From Lachnospiraceae bacterium (GTDB taxonomy: Bacteria > Bacillota > Clostridia > Lachnospirales > Lachnospiraceae): a DNA stretch of 64,000 nt. Made by a program: the position numbers and the translations under genes. The stretch is from NCBI GenBank assembly GCA_017938315.1, contig JAGBBV010000019.1, positions 32,533 to 96,532 on the forward strand, read 5' to 3'. Positions 1 through 9,662 of this stretch are shown piece after piece. The notes under the pieces were generated by a model. It was given only the letters and a program-made list of their open reading frames with translations. It was not told the DNA's origin and ran no database searches. Position 1 is the first letter of the stretch. The number at the start of each line of letters is the position of its first letter.

Positions 1-668
1 GTATCTGCACTGTCAAAGGCTACGTAAATGGGGATATCTCCAACAATCAGGATCCCTTTTTCGTTTGCATATTTTTTAAGTGCCATCCACTGCTTCTGGA
101 ATATATATTGCAAAAACTCATAAAAAAGGATTTGTTCTTTTAAGACTTCCTTGTAAGCTGACATAGCAGATTCTTTGCGGATTTTAATATCCTTCTCCCA
201 TTCGACCCAGCTGATACCCTTTTTACTGTCTTTAATGGCCATGAACAATGCATAATCGGGAAGCCATTCTTTATTCTTACTTACAAAGCCGTGAAATTCA
301 GGCTCTTTTTCTATTTGACTATTTTGGAATGCCTTATATAAAATTTCAAATCGGGACAGATAGATTTTTTCATAATCTACATAGGATTCATTATCACCAA
401 AATCTCTCTCCCGGCATTCTTTTTCCGTCAGATAGCCTTCTTTGATTAATTGTTCCAAATCAATATAGTAAGGATTGCCGGCATAGGTTGAAAAAGACTG
501 ATATGGCGAATCTCCATAGCCTGTGGGGCCAAGGGGTAGAATTTGCCAATAGGTTTGTCCTGCCTTTACCAAAAAATCCACAAATTCGTACGCTTCTTTC
601 GAAAAGCTTCCGATTCCGTATTTAGACGGGACACTCGATATAGGTAATAAAATTCCGCTTGCTCTCAT
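1..668 (-). CDS. malQ: 4-alpha-glucanotransferase (amylomaltase, GH77), 3' part cut by window edge
   Basis: The visible first 222 residues begin with the GH77 N-terminal pattern (RASGILLPISSVPSKYGIGSF), then QILPLGPTGYGDSPYQSFS with the NPYYIDL segment, and end in GDIPIYVAFDSAD, a family hallmark. MalQ transfers maltodextrin segments between 4-OH ends in the cytoplasm and feeds glycogen or maltodextrin phosphorylase, so it pairs logically with glgP at 48-50 kb. The start was chosen at the ATG at 668, preceded by an AGAGAGG ribosome site. The C-terminal catalytic residues are outside the window. The family assignment is strong; nothing can be said on completeness. Confidence 0.93.
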   Translation of the reverse strand, partial: MRASGILLPISSVPSKYGIGSFSKEAYEFVDFLVKAGQTYWQILPLGPTGYGDSPYQSFSTYAGNPYYIDLEQLIKEGYLTEKECRERDFGDNESYVDYEKIYLSRFEILYKAFQNSQIEKEPEFHGFVSKNKEWLPDYALFMAIKDSKKGISWVEWEKDIKIRKESAMSAYKEVLKEQILFYEFLQYIFQKQWMALKKYANEKGILIVGDIPIYVAFDSAD

Positions 669-696
669 CACTGCACCTCTCTGTATCTATGCCATT

Positions 697-725
697 ATTA
701 TATGATGAATGCAGGACTTTTACAA
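697..725 (-). promoter_or_regulatory. Sigma-A promoter of malQ
   Basis: On the minus strand a TTGTAA -35 (720-725) and a perfect TATAAT -10 (697-702) are separated by 17 bases, starting just after the thiT stop codon. This gives malQ its own promoter although it follows thiT on the same strand. Confidence 0.65.
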
Positions 726-742
726 TGCAGCACTTTGTTTTT

Positions 743-1420
743 TTAATCCTGTGCCATGATTTTTACTCTGGCAAGTCCCTTTGCTACCGGTGGTAGCATA
801 AGAATGATTACAGTAATAACTGTCTCAGCCCCGATGTAAGATCCGTTATATACAAAGGAATATACCGGTGCTGTCATATTATAGCTTGAGGCATAACTTC
901 CGAAGAAAATCAGTCCTGACAGAAAAGTAAACACAAATCTTCCCAATACGCCGGCTATAAATCCTAAAATAAGTCCATGCTTTTTGTTTGAAAATAAACC
1001 TGACAGGCCAAGTGCCCCGAACGCAAATATGTAGTCAGTGAGCATCTGCGGAATACTGATAATATAAGGATCTACAATAAGCTGCAAAAATCCGTAGGCA
1101 ATGGCAGCCATAAGGCCTCCTGATAATCCGTACCAATAACCAATCAGACAGATAAACAACATACTGCACAAGGTTACGGAACCGCCCATGGGAAGTTCAA
1201 AGAGCTTAATCATACTGGTAACCATGGCAAGTGCCATTGCTACTGCAGAGAAAACAAGCTGCTTTGTCCGGAATTTCTTTTCTTTTCCCGAAGCACCAAT
1301 CATACATCCTGCAAGCAATACAAGAATCATAATAATAATTAGCGCACCGTAGCCTGCTCCGGTCAGGGCAAAGTAGTTGCCCCATTCTTCATCAATAATT
1401 TCTGTTGCAAAAATAGACAT
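743..1420 (-). CDS. thiT: ThiT-type thiamine ECF transporter S component
   Basis: A 225-residue membrane protein with about six to seven hydrophobic segments. The core from about residue 53 matches the ThiT family (conserved aromatic GYWYGLSGG segment and DYIFAFGALGLSG), and a TPP riboswitch precedes it, which independently supports thiamine as substrate. ThiT binds thiamine and uses a shared EcfA-EcfA'-EcfT energising module encoded elsewhere, since none is in this window. An extra N-terminal hydrophobic segment (about residues 22-42) makes it longer than the roughly 180-residue classical ThiT. The ATG at 1420 is preceded by AAGGAGG at a 7-base spacing consisting only of T. Confidence 0.9.
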   Translation of the reverse strand: MSIFATEIIDEEWGNYFALTGAGYGALIIIMILVLLAGCMIGASGKEKKFRTKQLVFSAVAMALAMVTSMIKLFELPMGGSVTLCSMLFICLIGYWYGLSGGLMAAIAYGFLQLIVDPYIISIPQMLTDYIFAFGALGLSGLFSNKKHGLILGFIAGVLGRFVFTFLSGLIFFGSYASSYNMTAPVYSFVYNGSYIGAETVITVIILMLPPVAKGLARVKIMAQD

Positions 1421-1427
1421 AAAAAAA

Positions 1428-1451
1428 CCTCCTTTGTGTCATCACAGGAGG
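1428..1451 (-). promoter_or_regulatory. Hairpin sequestering the thiT Shine-Dalgarno, followed by U7
   Basis: On the minus strand CCTCCT-GTG pairs with CAC-AA-AGGAGG across an ATGA loop. The 3' arm is the thiT ribosome site itself and is followed by seven T then the ATG. The element could block ribosome access, act as a weak intrinsic terminator, or both. It is the likely expression platform of the upstream TPP riboswitch. Confidence 0.6.
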
Positions 1452-1518
1452 GGCTGTCAAATTTTACAAACATAACATCCTCTTGCAACATAAACAGGAA
1501 ATTATATTTATAAAATTC

Positions 1519-1603
1519 TGCTTCCCTACGCCGGTATTATCCGGGTCAGGTAATGAGGGTCAGAGCCTTCCGGCTCAATCTCAGCATAAGCACCCCTAGC
1601 GAT
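1519..1603 (-). promoter_or_regulatory. TPP riboswitch (THI element) controlling thiT
   Basis: The minus strand shows the conserved blocks in order: CTAGGGGTGC, GCTGAGA, TGACCCTC, ACCTGA, CCGGATAATACCGG and GTAGGGAAG. This is the full thi-box aptamer. It lies about 100 bases upstream of the thiT start, so thiamine pyrophosphate should shut down thiT expression. Confidence 0.97.
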
Positions 1604-1621
1604 ATTATGTAATTCTCATCA

Positions 1622-1650
1622 AGAATATCCTTGTTTTTTTGGTTTGTCAA
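1622..1650 (-). promoter_or_regulatory. Sigma-A promoter of the thiT riboswitch transcript
   Basis: TTGACA (1645-1650) and TATTCT (1622-1627) are separated by 17 bases on the minus strand, about 20 bases upstream of the first riboswitch helix and just beyond the addA stop codon. Confidence 0.7.
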
Positions 1651-1659
1651 GCATTTTTA

Positions 1660-4600
1660 TTATTTTGGCAGACTAATCTCCCTGCCAAGTGCAAAGGAAT
1701 AGATAATTTTTTCTTTGACCTTTATACCGGTAAGTCGTTCAAGTGCCTCTGCATAATAGTCAAGCTGCAGACGATAACGCACAATCAACTCCTTTTCATC
1801 ACTAACCCGGTCTGTCTTATAATCTGCAACAACAATTCCGTCCTCTTCCTCAAAATACACGTCAATAATTCCCTGCATTAACACCATCTCATCTTCCGGA
1901 AAGCTATCTTTCACGCGGTCTGCAGAAATACCAAGAACAAAAGGCTGTTCCTTAAACAATTTACCACCTCCGGCCGCTACTGACATACGTCTTGCAAGTG
2001 ATGATTGCATAAATGCCATTATTTTATTTACAGACACTGCCATCTTCCATTCCTTGCTTAGCTTACCGCTTTGTTCCATCTCTTCAAGCTGACGGAGAAG
2101 TTTTTCCTTAAAATCTGCCTGCGAAGTTTCTTTCTCTCTACAAAGACCTGCAAAGTCAAGAAGTTCCATCACCTTGTGATAAGCACTACCCCTGTCCGTT
2201 CCGGAAAGTTCTTCCTTTTCTTTGATGAACCTTGGAATATAAGGTACCACTTCTGCTTCTTCAAACATTTCCTTTGCAAAGGGATCCTCTGTTTCTGTTT
2301 GCTTGTATGCGGCTTTTTTCAGTTCCGATACGGTTGTTTTCACAAAAAGATCTGACAGATAAGCGTGTGGATATTCTCTGTTAAACTTTTGTGACAATTC
2401 TGTCAACACTCTATTATCCGCCTTTGCAAACAATAATTCCTGTAGTTTATCTTCTGCATTAAATGTTTCCCGCAGTTCCCCTTCCAAAATATCTTCCTGC
2501 CTGATGAGCGTAAAGTTTTTTAAACATGGTGTAATAAAGTCCAAAAAGCATGATGCCCCGGCCAGAGTGGAAAAGGGCACTCTCTGTCCATCCAAAACCT
2601 GTTCCTGTGCTTGCCTTTCCAGCCATTTTTCGCCCTCTCCAACCACTGCTGACAAAAAAAGTTTTTCTTTTGCTCTTGTCATTGCAACATAAAGAACACG
2701 GAGTTCCTCGCCAAGACTATCCAGTTTCATTTTCATAGCCACGGCATTTTTACGCATGGTTTTGCTCTGCAGACGCAAATGGCTGTCAATATAATCCACA
2801 CCAATTCCCATATCAACGTCCGCAATCAACCGGCCCGTTGTATCCTGTCTGTTAAACTTTTTGGATAAGCCCGCCACAAAGCAAACGGGAAATTCCAATC
2901 CCTTGCTTTTGTGAATACTCATGATCCGTACCACATCAGCATTTTCATCTGTGATATCCGCCTCGCCAAAATCCACCTGATACTTTTCCAGTTGCTTAAT
3001 ATAGCGCAGAAAATGAAACAATCCGTAGTAGCTTGTCTGTTCAAAAGCCGCTGCCTTCGCAAGCAGCATCTCTAAGTTGGCTCTTCTCTGCTCCCCACCC
3101 GGTTTTGCAGAAACATATTCCATGTAACCGGTATCAGTAAAAATATCCTGTATCAGCTTATGAATAGGCATATATACTGCTTTTTCCCTTAAGTTTTTCA
3201 GCCATGCCAAAAATGTCACTGTTTTCTTTTGTAAAGCCTCTTCTGCATTTTCATTTTGAATAAATTCTTTTAAATCCTCATACAGATAGTTTCCTTTTTT
3301 TCCCATACTTCTGACATTGGCAATGTCCTCTTCACTGAAACCACCAAAAAAGGATTTCATAACACCGAATAAGGGAATGTCCTGAAGCATATTGTCAAGT
3401 ACATGTAAAAGTCCAAGTACGTCCCTTACTTCTGATGCCTGAAAATAACCTGTCCTGGATGTCACAAAAGCCGGAACCCCTTCCCTCTCAAAAATCTGTT
3501 TAAATTCTTCAGCCCAGCCTGATGTGGTCCGAAGCAATATCACAATATCCTTATACTGCACAGGACGAAGCGTTCCTGTTTCTTTATCCGTCACCTGGAA
3601 AGTAGTGATGAGTTCTTTTATTTTGCGGGCAATGACAAGGGCTTCCTGCTCTCTTACAGACAAATCACTATCCTGCATTTTTTCAATAATCAAAGTTTCC
3701 GTTTCATTCTTATCATACTCTGGGTACACAGCTCCCGGATATAAAGCAGCATCCTCATCGTATTCCACGCCCCCTAAGGTACGTCCCATAATTTTATAAA
3801 ACAAATCATTTACGCTATGAAGAACTTCCTTACGGCTACGGAAGTTTTTATGTAGATCAATGCGTTGTCTAATTGAGTCAACCTTTGTATAACAGGTGTA
3901 TTTTTCAATAAATAACTCCGGTCTTGCCAAACGGAACTTATAGATGCTCTGCTTTACATCCCCTACCATGAACCGGTTAAAACGTCCCTCGTCTTCACCG
4001 GAGATGCTTTTTAATAAAAGTTCCTGTACCAGATTGCTGTCCTGATATTCATCAATCAGTATTTCGTGAAAGAAACAGCGGTACTCTTTTGCCGCTTCTG
4101 TTGCTTCATAGCTTCCGTCAGCTTTCTTTTTCAGCAGGATATTTAGGGCAAAATGCTCCATATCTCCAAAGTCAATAATGTTCGCACTGCGTTTACGTGC
4201 ATCCAACTCTTCTTTAAAGTTTTTCACTAATAAAAGAAGGGTGGTGACAGGGTACGCAGCCTGCTCCATACGGCTTACTATCTGATCAGGAGATAAAACA
4301 AAATAGGCATTGCCCAGTTCCTCTATTTGTTTCTTTACTTGGTTTCTGAGTACTTGTACTCTCTTCTTTAATTCCTCATCGACCGTTTCATCCTTTTTGC
4401 CCGGAAGACGGCCAAAAGTGATACCCGCCCATGCCTGATAAAGATCGGAAAAACTGTCTTTCTCACTTAATTTACAGAGCATAGCAGCTTCATCTTCCAA
4501 CATTTTTCCATAAAAATACGGTCCCGCAGGCTCCTCTGCGATCTTACGTGCAAGTGTAAGTTTGTCCCCACATTCCCTTAAAGACAGCTTAATATAATCT

Positions 4601-5250
4601 GTGATATAGGTACACCACGGGCTTTGTTCCATTTCTAAAACACTTGTTATTTTATAATCCCCACTGCGCTCCGAAAGCCACTCTTCCGGCCAGGGATAGC
4701 TCATAGAGAATTCATAAAGTTTTCCTATATATTCTTCTAACAGCCTGTCATTGCTTCCTCCGGTAAAGTATTCCACACAATCCAGAAATTCCTTGTTTCC
4801 TTCTGCATAGTTCTTCTCTAAAAGATCTGCAAGTACATCCTGCTTTAACAGTTTCAGTTCCCCCTCGTCTGCAACGCGAAATCCCGGATCAAGCCCAATA
4901 TCGTTAAAATTATTCCTGATAACGAAGAGACAAAAGCTGTCAATGGTCGTAATCTGGGCATTATGAAGAAGCGCCGCCTGCCTTTGCAGGTGCTCATTTT
5001 CAGGACATTCTTCCAATTTCTTTTCAATGGCTCTGCTAATACGCTCACGCATTTCTGCAGCAGCAGCATTGGTAAAGGTCACTACAAGGAGCCTGTCAAT
5101 ATCCACTTTCTTTGTCTCATCAGAAATCATTTGAATAATACGCTCTACCAGCACTGCGGTTTTTCCGCTTCCTGCTGCAGCCGATACAAGAATATTCCGT
5201 TCACGCAAATCGATTACCATTTGCTGTTCCGGCGTAAATGTTACTGCCAT
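1660..5250 (-). CDS. addA: ATP-dependent helicase/nuclease subunit A (AddA)
   Basis: A 1196-residue UvrD-type helicase with a C-terminal RecB-like nuclease, normal for Firmicute AddA. Walker A AAAGSGKT sits at residues 24-31, Walker B/motif II DEYQDS near 398, and the nuclease core GIIDVYFE...ADYKTDRV...QLDYY near 1130-1165. With AddB it resects double-strand breaks and, on meeting a Chi-like site, produces 3' single-stranded DNA for RecA. It starts 13 bases after addB with an AAGGAG ribosome site, so it is translated from the same mRNA. No key motif appears to be missing. Confidence 0.97.
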   Translation of the reverse strand: MAVTFTPEQQMVIDLRERNILVSAAAGSGKTAVLVERIIQMISDETKKVDIDRLLVVTFTNAAAAEMRERISRAIEKKLEECPENEHLQRQAALLHNAQITTIDSFCLFVIRNNFNDIGLDPGFRVADEGELKLLKQDVLADLLEKNYAEGNKEFLDCVEYFTGGSNDRLLEEYIGKLYEFSMSYPWPEEWLSERSGDYKITSVLEMEQSPWCTYITDYIKLSLRECGDKLTLARKIAEEPAGPYFYGKMLEDEAAMLCKLSEKDSFSDLYQAWAGITFGRLPGKKDETVDEELKKRVQVLRNQVKKQIEELGNAYFVLSPDQIVSRMEQAAYPVTTLLLLVKNFKEELDARKRSANIIDFGDMEHFALNILLKKKADGSYEATEAAKEYRCFFHEILIDEYQDSNLVQELLLKSISGEDEGRFNRFMVGDVKQSIYKFRLARPELFIEKYTCYTKVDSIRQRIDLHKNFRSRKEVLHSVNDLFYKIMGRTLGGVEYDEDAALYPGAVYPEYDKNETETLIIEKMQDSDLSVREQEALVIARKIKELITTFQVTDKETGTLRPVQYKDIVILLRTTSGWAEEFKQIFEREGVPAFVTSRTGYFQASEVRDVLGLLHVLDNMLQDIPLFGVMKSFFGGFSEEDIANVRSMGKKGNYLYEDLKEFIQNENAEEALQKKTVTFLAWLKNLREKAVYMPIHKLIQDIFTDTGYMEYVSAKPGGEQRRANLEMLLAKAAAFEQTSYYGLFHFLRYIKQLEKYQVDFGEADITDENADVVRIMSIHKSKGLEFPVCFVAGLSKKFNRQDTTGRLIADVDMGIGVDYIDSHLRLQSKTMRKNAVAMKMKLDSLGEELRVLYVAMTRAKEKLFLSAVVGEGEKWLERQAQEQVLDGQRVPFSTLAGASCFLDFITPCLKNFTLIRQEDILEGELRETFNAEDKLQELLFAKADNRVLTELSQKFNREYPHAYLSDLFVKTTVSELKKAAYKQTETEDPFAKEMFEEAEVVPYIPRFIKEKEELSGTDRGSAYHKVMELLDFAGLCREKETSQADFKEKLLRQLEEMEQSGKLSKEWKMAVSVNKIMAFMQSSLARRMSVAAGGGKLFKEQPFVLGISADRVKDSFPEDEMVLMQGIIDVYFEEEDGIVVADYKTDRVSDEKELIVRYRLQLDYYAEALERLTGIKVKEKIIYSFALGREISLPK

Positions 5251-5263
5251 GACTTCTCCTTTT

Positions 5264-8200
5264 CTATTTCTCTTCTGCCTCTAAATTTTCCTTCCGCATC
5301 CGTTCAAGCAGTTCCTCCTCGGATAATGAAGGAAGTTTTCTGTTTTCAAAACCGGGTATTTTTTCATCAAAGTCACACACCCCTTTATAGGAACAATAAG
5401 TGCAGGCATGAAAGGTTCCCTGCTCGCAGGGGCTTATGTCAATACATCCCTCCAATATCTGCTCACCCGCTTTTCTAATTTTGTTGCTCACAAAATCAGA
5501 AACTATTTTGTAGTCCTCTTTTGAAATGATGCTTGAACCTGCTGTAAAACTACCGTCTTTCTTTCGTTCTACCGGTATTATGACAGATTTGTCAGAAAGG
5601 TTTCTGTCAAGCAAATCAACGACTTCTACCCTATCACTGACTATTCCGGTCATTCGTAATTCTTTCTGCAATCTTTCATTAATCTCTTCCGGTGACAGCT
5701 CCTTATCTTCTTTTAGCAGGGGATCATTTACATGATAATACAAAAGGGCTGCGGGTACAATTTCCTTATCCGGATGCTTCTTTGCCTGAAGTTCTGTGGC
5801 CACATTCATGTAAACTACAAGCTGCAATTGTAAACCATAATAAAGAGCCGCTAAATCAAACTTTTTATTTCCCGATTTGTAATCAATTACCTTCACGTAT
5901 ACATGTTCAGCGTCCTCACAGGTATCAATCCGATCAATTCTTCCTCTAAGTTTCATTTTTTCCTGTCCGGTAAGTGCAATATTCACGGATGCAAGGTCCT
6001 GCACTGTAGAAAAAGACATCTCAAAATGGGCAGGCATAAAGGCACCTCCCCTAAGCTGCATTTGTAAGGTACTTACCGTACGCTTCAAAATACGGTATAT
6101 ACGCTCAATCATATAAGAATAACGTGCGTTACTATACAAAACAGTTTCTCCATACTGTGATGCACAGCTTTCCAGTGCCTCACGAAGAAGCTTCTCCCCC
6201 TCTTCCTGTGGGAAATCAAACCAAGTATAGTTACAATCTGCAAGTTTTCCTGCAAAGAGTTCTAATACACTATGGTATAAATTTCCCAGGTCAACCTGCT
6301 CAAACCCATATTCTTCACGCTCTTTCAGTTTAAGTCCATATTGCAGGAAATGTGAATAAGCGCAGGCTGCAAATTGTTCCAGACGACTCACACTGTTCTC
6401 AAGCATAGTGCCGTAAATGCTTCGTGCCACCACTTTGCTAAGAGGAGAGTGACGGTAGCGCATAAATGCTGCATGGAGCATTTTCTCTGCCAGCGTGCCA
6501 TAGGATTCATCTACCTGATACAGTTTAAGCAGTGCTGCTATTTCCTCAGGTCTTTTACTTCTCTGATTGCCTTCACTATAACTCCTCAGGCTGTCGGCAA
6601 GCACGGAAATCCCATCTTTTGCCCCGACAATCTGCTCTGTAAATTTTTCCTTTTCTCCTATTCTCTCTATGCACATTTCCGGAAACAATTTTTTTACCAT
6701 ATCAATAAGATAAGATGGTCGAAGAGCTTTTGCATCACCGCTTGTACCGGCATAAGATAAATAGAGCCTCTCTGCAGGCTTCGTCAGATTCATATACAGA
6801 TATAGCCTCTGAATATACATTTGCTGTCTAGGTGTAGGTGCCAGTTCAAACGTTGAAGTTTGCAAAAATTCTCTGTCAATATCGGATAAAATACCACCTT
6901 TAGAACTGTTTCTTGGGATATTTCCATCATTGACACCAAGCACAAACAAAATTTTTACTTGTTTTAAGCGGCTTCTTTCTAAATCCCCTGCCACAATCCT
7001 GTCTATTCCGCCGGGAATAATACCGATTTCTATTTCAGAAAAACCGGCATCTAAAATATCTGCAAATTCTTGCATAGATATTTCTTCTTCTCCAAGCAAA
7101 TCTTCTATCTGCTCAAACAGTTCCATCACCAATCTGTAGATTTGTGCATATTCCCTTGCCCTTTCCCTGTCTGCACTTTGTTCAAATTGTGTTTCAAATT
7201 TTACAAGTTTGTCCTGTATCCGGGCATTTACAATGAATTCATATAGTGCTCTGATATATTCTGATGCTGTTTTTTGTTTCTCTAAAACCGGTTCCAGCTG
7301 CACCATAAGCCGTTCCCTTGACTCATTCAGTCTATTTAACAATAACAACTGTTCTTCTTCACTTACATTCCATGGTTTTCTTACAAATGCTTCGCTCCAC
7401 TTTTTCCTGCCTTTTATGCCAAGTGCAAGCACATAGTTTTCAAGCAGGTCTACTTCCTCTTCCTCAAAACCGGCAAGTCCGCTTCGCAGATAATGGAATA
7501 CAGACTCATAGGAAAAGTTCGTTAGTTTTATCTTTAACAAGCTTCTGATAAATTCTATAAAGGGATTTAGTAAAAGACCTCTTGTCCTATCTATAAACAT
7601 GGGAATATTGTAAAGTGCACTTTCCCTCTCCAGATAATCCCCATAACTTTCCAGGTCACCTGCCACAATGGCAATATCCCGATAACAATATTCACCGGAA
7701 AGTACCAATTCTTTGATTTTAATACAGACTTCCTTTACCTCCCTTGCAGGTGTGGTAGCCTCTGCAATATGGATTGCTCTCTTCTGTCCCCACACCCCCG
7801 CGTAAGGCTTTAAGGGATACCTGAAGATGTGCTTTTCCAAATGGGCAAGCTCAGCATTTGCAGCAAAACGCACTACAGGAGACATGTTCAGATAGACATC
7901 CTTCTCTCTCCCTATGCCCGCTTCCTCTGCCAGAGAACACAAATCCTTTACTGTCTTTTTGCTGAGATAAAATAACTCCTGTTCTCCTTTGATTTCAAAA
8001 GGATTTTCATTTCCTTCAATAATGACGGATACAATCACCCTATCTGTCAGTTCCATCAGACGTTGTATTAATCTGTTCTGTATAGGGGTAAAACCGGTAA
8101 ACCCGTCAAAGATCACAGTGCTCTCTTTGATGATATCCGACTTTTCCACAGCCTTTGTCAAAAGTTCCAGTGTCTCCTCAGTTGTGATAAACCTGTTCTC

Positions 8201-8710
8201 TATGTATGTCAAAAAGTTTTGATAAATAGCCTGTAAATCTTTCAGTTTATAATGTAGTGTTCCTCTGCTTTTCGCATACTCTGAAAGCTCTTCTACATGT
8301 TTCGGGCTCATGCCGTATTGCATAAACTCAGATATGGCAGACTTTACCTCATGGATGTAACCGATTTTGTTTAAATTAGGACCAATCACAGGTAATTCTT
8401 TCTCCATGGAGGCAGCCACTTTCCGGAGCACCAGGCTCTTTCCCGTATCATCAAGAACAGGCTCACTTCCATAACCGGTCTCTTCGAAAATGCGGTGGGA
8501 CAGACGTCCAAAACTAAGCACATCAATATTTCTGATGCCCTTTTCCGCGCTTTCATTCACCAGGTCATACTGGGTCTGCATGGTAAACTGGTCCGGCACA
8601 ATAAAAAGTATATTCTTTTCCGGATACTCTTTTGCCACCGCATGCATATCTCTATATAATTTTGTACTTTTTCCCGAACCTGACGGTCCAAAATAAAATT
8701 GCAGAGACAT
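5264..8710 (-). CDS. addB: ATP-dependent helicase/nuclease subunit B (AddB)
   Basis: An 1148-residue protein with N-terminal Walker A GPSGSGKST and a C-terminal nuclease domain (GRIDRID, IDYKSG near 942, QLQL). The AddB iron-sulfur cluster cysteines are visible: one near residue 782 (FAACAYSHF) and three in the C-terminal CTYCSYKGVC region near 1100-1110. AddB scans for the recombination hotspot and cuts the 5' strand. The ATG at 8710 was preferred to the GTG at 8716 because AAGGA lies 8 bases before the ATG but only 2 bases before the GTG. It follows the HAD phosphatase by 11 bases and precedes addA, forming one operon. Confidence 0.96.
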   Translation of the reverse strand: MSLQFYFGPSGSGKSTKLYRDMHAVAKEYPEKNILFIVPDQFTMQTQYDLVNESAEKGIRNIDVLSFGRLSHRIFEETGYGSEPVLDDTGKSLVLRKVAASMEKELPVIGPNLNKIGYIHEVKSAISEFMQYGMSPKHVEELSEYAKSRGTLHYKLKDLQAIYQNFLTYIENRFITTEETLELLTKAVEKSDIIKESTVIFDGFTGFTPIQNRLIQRLMELTDRVIVSVIIEGNENPFEIKGEQELFYLSKKTVKDLCSLAEEAGIGREKDVYLNMSPVVRFAANAELAHLEKHIFRYPLKPYAGVWGQKRAIHIAEATTPAREVKEVCIKIKELVLSGEYCYRDIAIVAGDLESYGDYLERESALYNIPMFIDRTRGLLLNPFIEFIRSLLKIKLTNFSYESVFHYLRSGLAGFEEEEVDLLENYVLALGIKGRKKWSEAFVRKPWNVSEEEQLLLLNRLNESRERLMVQLEPVLEKQKTASEYIRALYEFIVNARIQDKLVKFETQFEQSADRERAREYAQIYRLVMELFEQIEDLLGEEEISMQEFADILDAGFSEIEIGIIPGGIDRIVAGDLERSRLKQVKILFVLGVNDGNIPRNSSKGGILSDIDREFLQTSTFELAPTPRQQMYIQRLYLYMNLTKPAERLYLSYAGTSGDAKALRPSYLIDMVKKLFPEMCIERIGEKEKFTEQIVGAKDGISVLADSLRSYSEGNQRSKRPEEIAALLKLYQVDESYGTLAEKMLHAAFMRYRHSPLSKVVARSIYGTMLENSVSRLEQFAACAYSHFLQYGLKLKEREEYGFEQVDLGNLYHSVLELFAGKLADCNYTWFDFPQEEGEKLLREALESCASQYGETVLYSNARYSYMIERIYRILKRTVSTLQMQLRGGAFMPAHFEMSFSTVQDLASVNIALTGQEKMKLRGRIDRIDTCEDAEHVYVKVIDYKSGNKKFDLAALYYGLQLQLVVYMNVATELQAKKHPDKEIVPAALLYYHVNDPLLKEDKELSPEEINERLQKELRMTGIVSDRVEVVDLLDRNLSDKSVIIPVERKKDGSFTAGSSIISKEDYKIVSDFVSNKIRKAGEQILEGCIDISPCEQGTFHACTYCSYKGVCDFDEKIPGFENRKLPSLSEEELLERMRKENLEAEEK

Positions 8711-8721
8711 AATCACTATCC

Positions 8722-9537
8722 TTATAAGTATGGAATCATTTCTTTTACAGAATCAAAAATAAGATGGGGCTTCACCTCAGAGGTTTCTACGTCTTTCATC
8801 GTAGCTTCACCACTAAGCACCAATATTCCGGTGTAACCGTTATTTACACCTGCTGCCACATCAGTATAGAGCCGGTCTCCTACCATGGCAGTCTGTTCCT
8901 TTAAAACACCTGCACGCCTTGCAAGATAATCCATAATATCACCGCTTGGCTTTCCTACCACATGATCCGGATAGCGGAAGGCTGAAGCGTGAATAAAGGC
9001 ATGTATCGCTCCCACATCAGGAATAAATCCCGTCTCTGTTGGACAATTGTAGTCCGGGTGGGTTGCAATATACGGCAGACCGCTTCTTACTAAATCACAA
9101 ACCTTACACATTTTTTCATAAGTAAGGGAAGTATCAAAACCGGTAACCACCACTTCCGGCTCCTTATCATCCAGACAAATCCCTTCCTCTATAAATTCCC
9201 TGGTCAAAAGCTCATTTCCCAATAGAAAAACTCTTTTTCCCCCATAGTGTCTCTTTAAATAATCTATGGTAGCCTGTCCTGACGTAACAATCTTACTGCT
9301 ATCAACAGTAAGTCCCATTTTTCCAAGTTTCTCAATGTAATTATCAGGTCCTTTGGAGGAATTGTTGGTCAGAAAAACATATTGCTTTCCCGCTCTCTCC
9401 ACAGCATCTAAAAAATCCCTCGCACCTTCAATCCACTTATTCCCAAGATAGACAGTGCCATCCATATCCAGGGCAAAACAAGTGATTTCTTTTAGTTTTC
9501 CTTCTATATCAATATTCACATCCGGTATCCGGTTCAT
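8722..9537 (-). CDS. HAD-superfamily class IIA sugar-phosphate phosphatase (NagD-like)
   Basis: A 271-residue protein with the HAD nucleophile motif LDMDGTVYLG (Asp24, Asp26), motif II FLTNNSS, and C-terminal VGKPSGD...MVGDRLYTD. The IIA cap type and the length fit the NagD/4-nitrophenylphosphatase/phosphoglycolate phosphatase group, cytoplasmic Mg-dependent phosphomonoesterases. The substrate cannot be read from sequence. It is the first gene of the addBA operon; a TATACT -10-like hexamer lies at 9572-9577, but the -35 is poor because it falls in the T-run of the neighbouring terminator. Confidence 0.88.
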   Translation of the reverse strand: MNRIPDVNIDIEGKLKEITCFALDMDGTVYLGNKWIEGARDFLDAVERAGKQYVFLTNNSSKGPDNYIEKLGKMGLTVDSSKIVTSGQATIDYLKRHYGGKRVFLLGNELLTREFIEEGICLDDKEPEVVVTGFDTSLTYEKMCKVCDLVRSGLPYIATHPDYNCPTETGFIPDVGAIHAFIHASAFRYPDHVVGKPSGDIMDYLARRAGVLKEQTAMVGDRLYTDVAAGVNNGYTGILVLSGEATMKDVETSEVKPHLIFDSVKEMIPYL

Positions 9538-9593
9538 AGTCCTCTCTCCTTAGGTTTATCCTTCAGATTCAAGTATAACATATTTACTCAAAA

Positions 9594-9625
9594 AGAAAAA
9601 CTGCCCATATACACTATAGGCAGTT
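9594..9625 (-). terminator. Intrinsic terminator of the uracil permease gene
   Basis: A hairpin with ACTGCC/GGCAGT arms (9600-9624) and an A/T loop, flanked by A and T runs on both sides. It can work in both directions. It ends the uraA transcript and lies just upstream of the HAD phosphatase promoter region. Confidence 0.75.
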
Positions 9626-9662
9626 TTTGCATTAATTATATAATCGAGATTTAATTTTCAAA

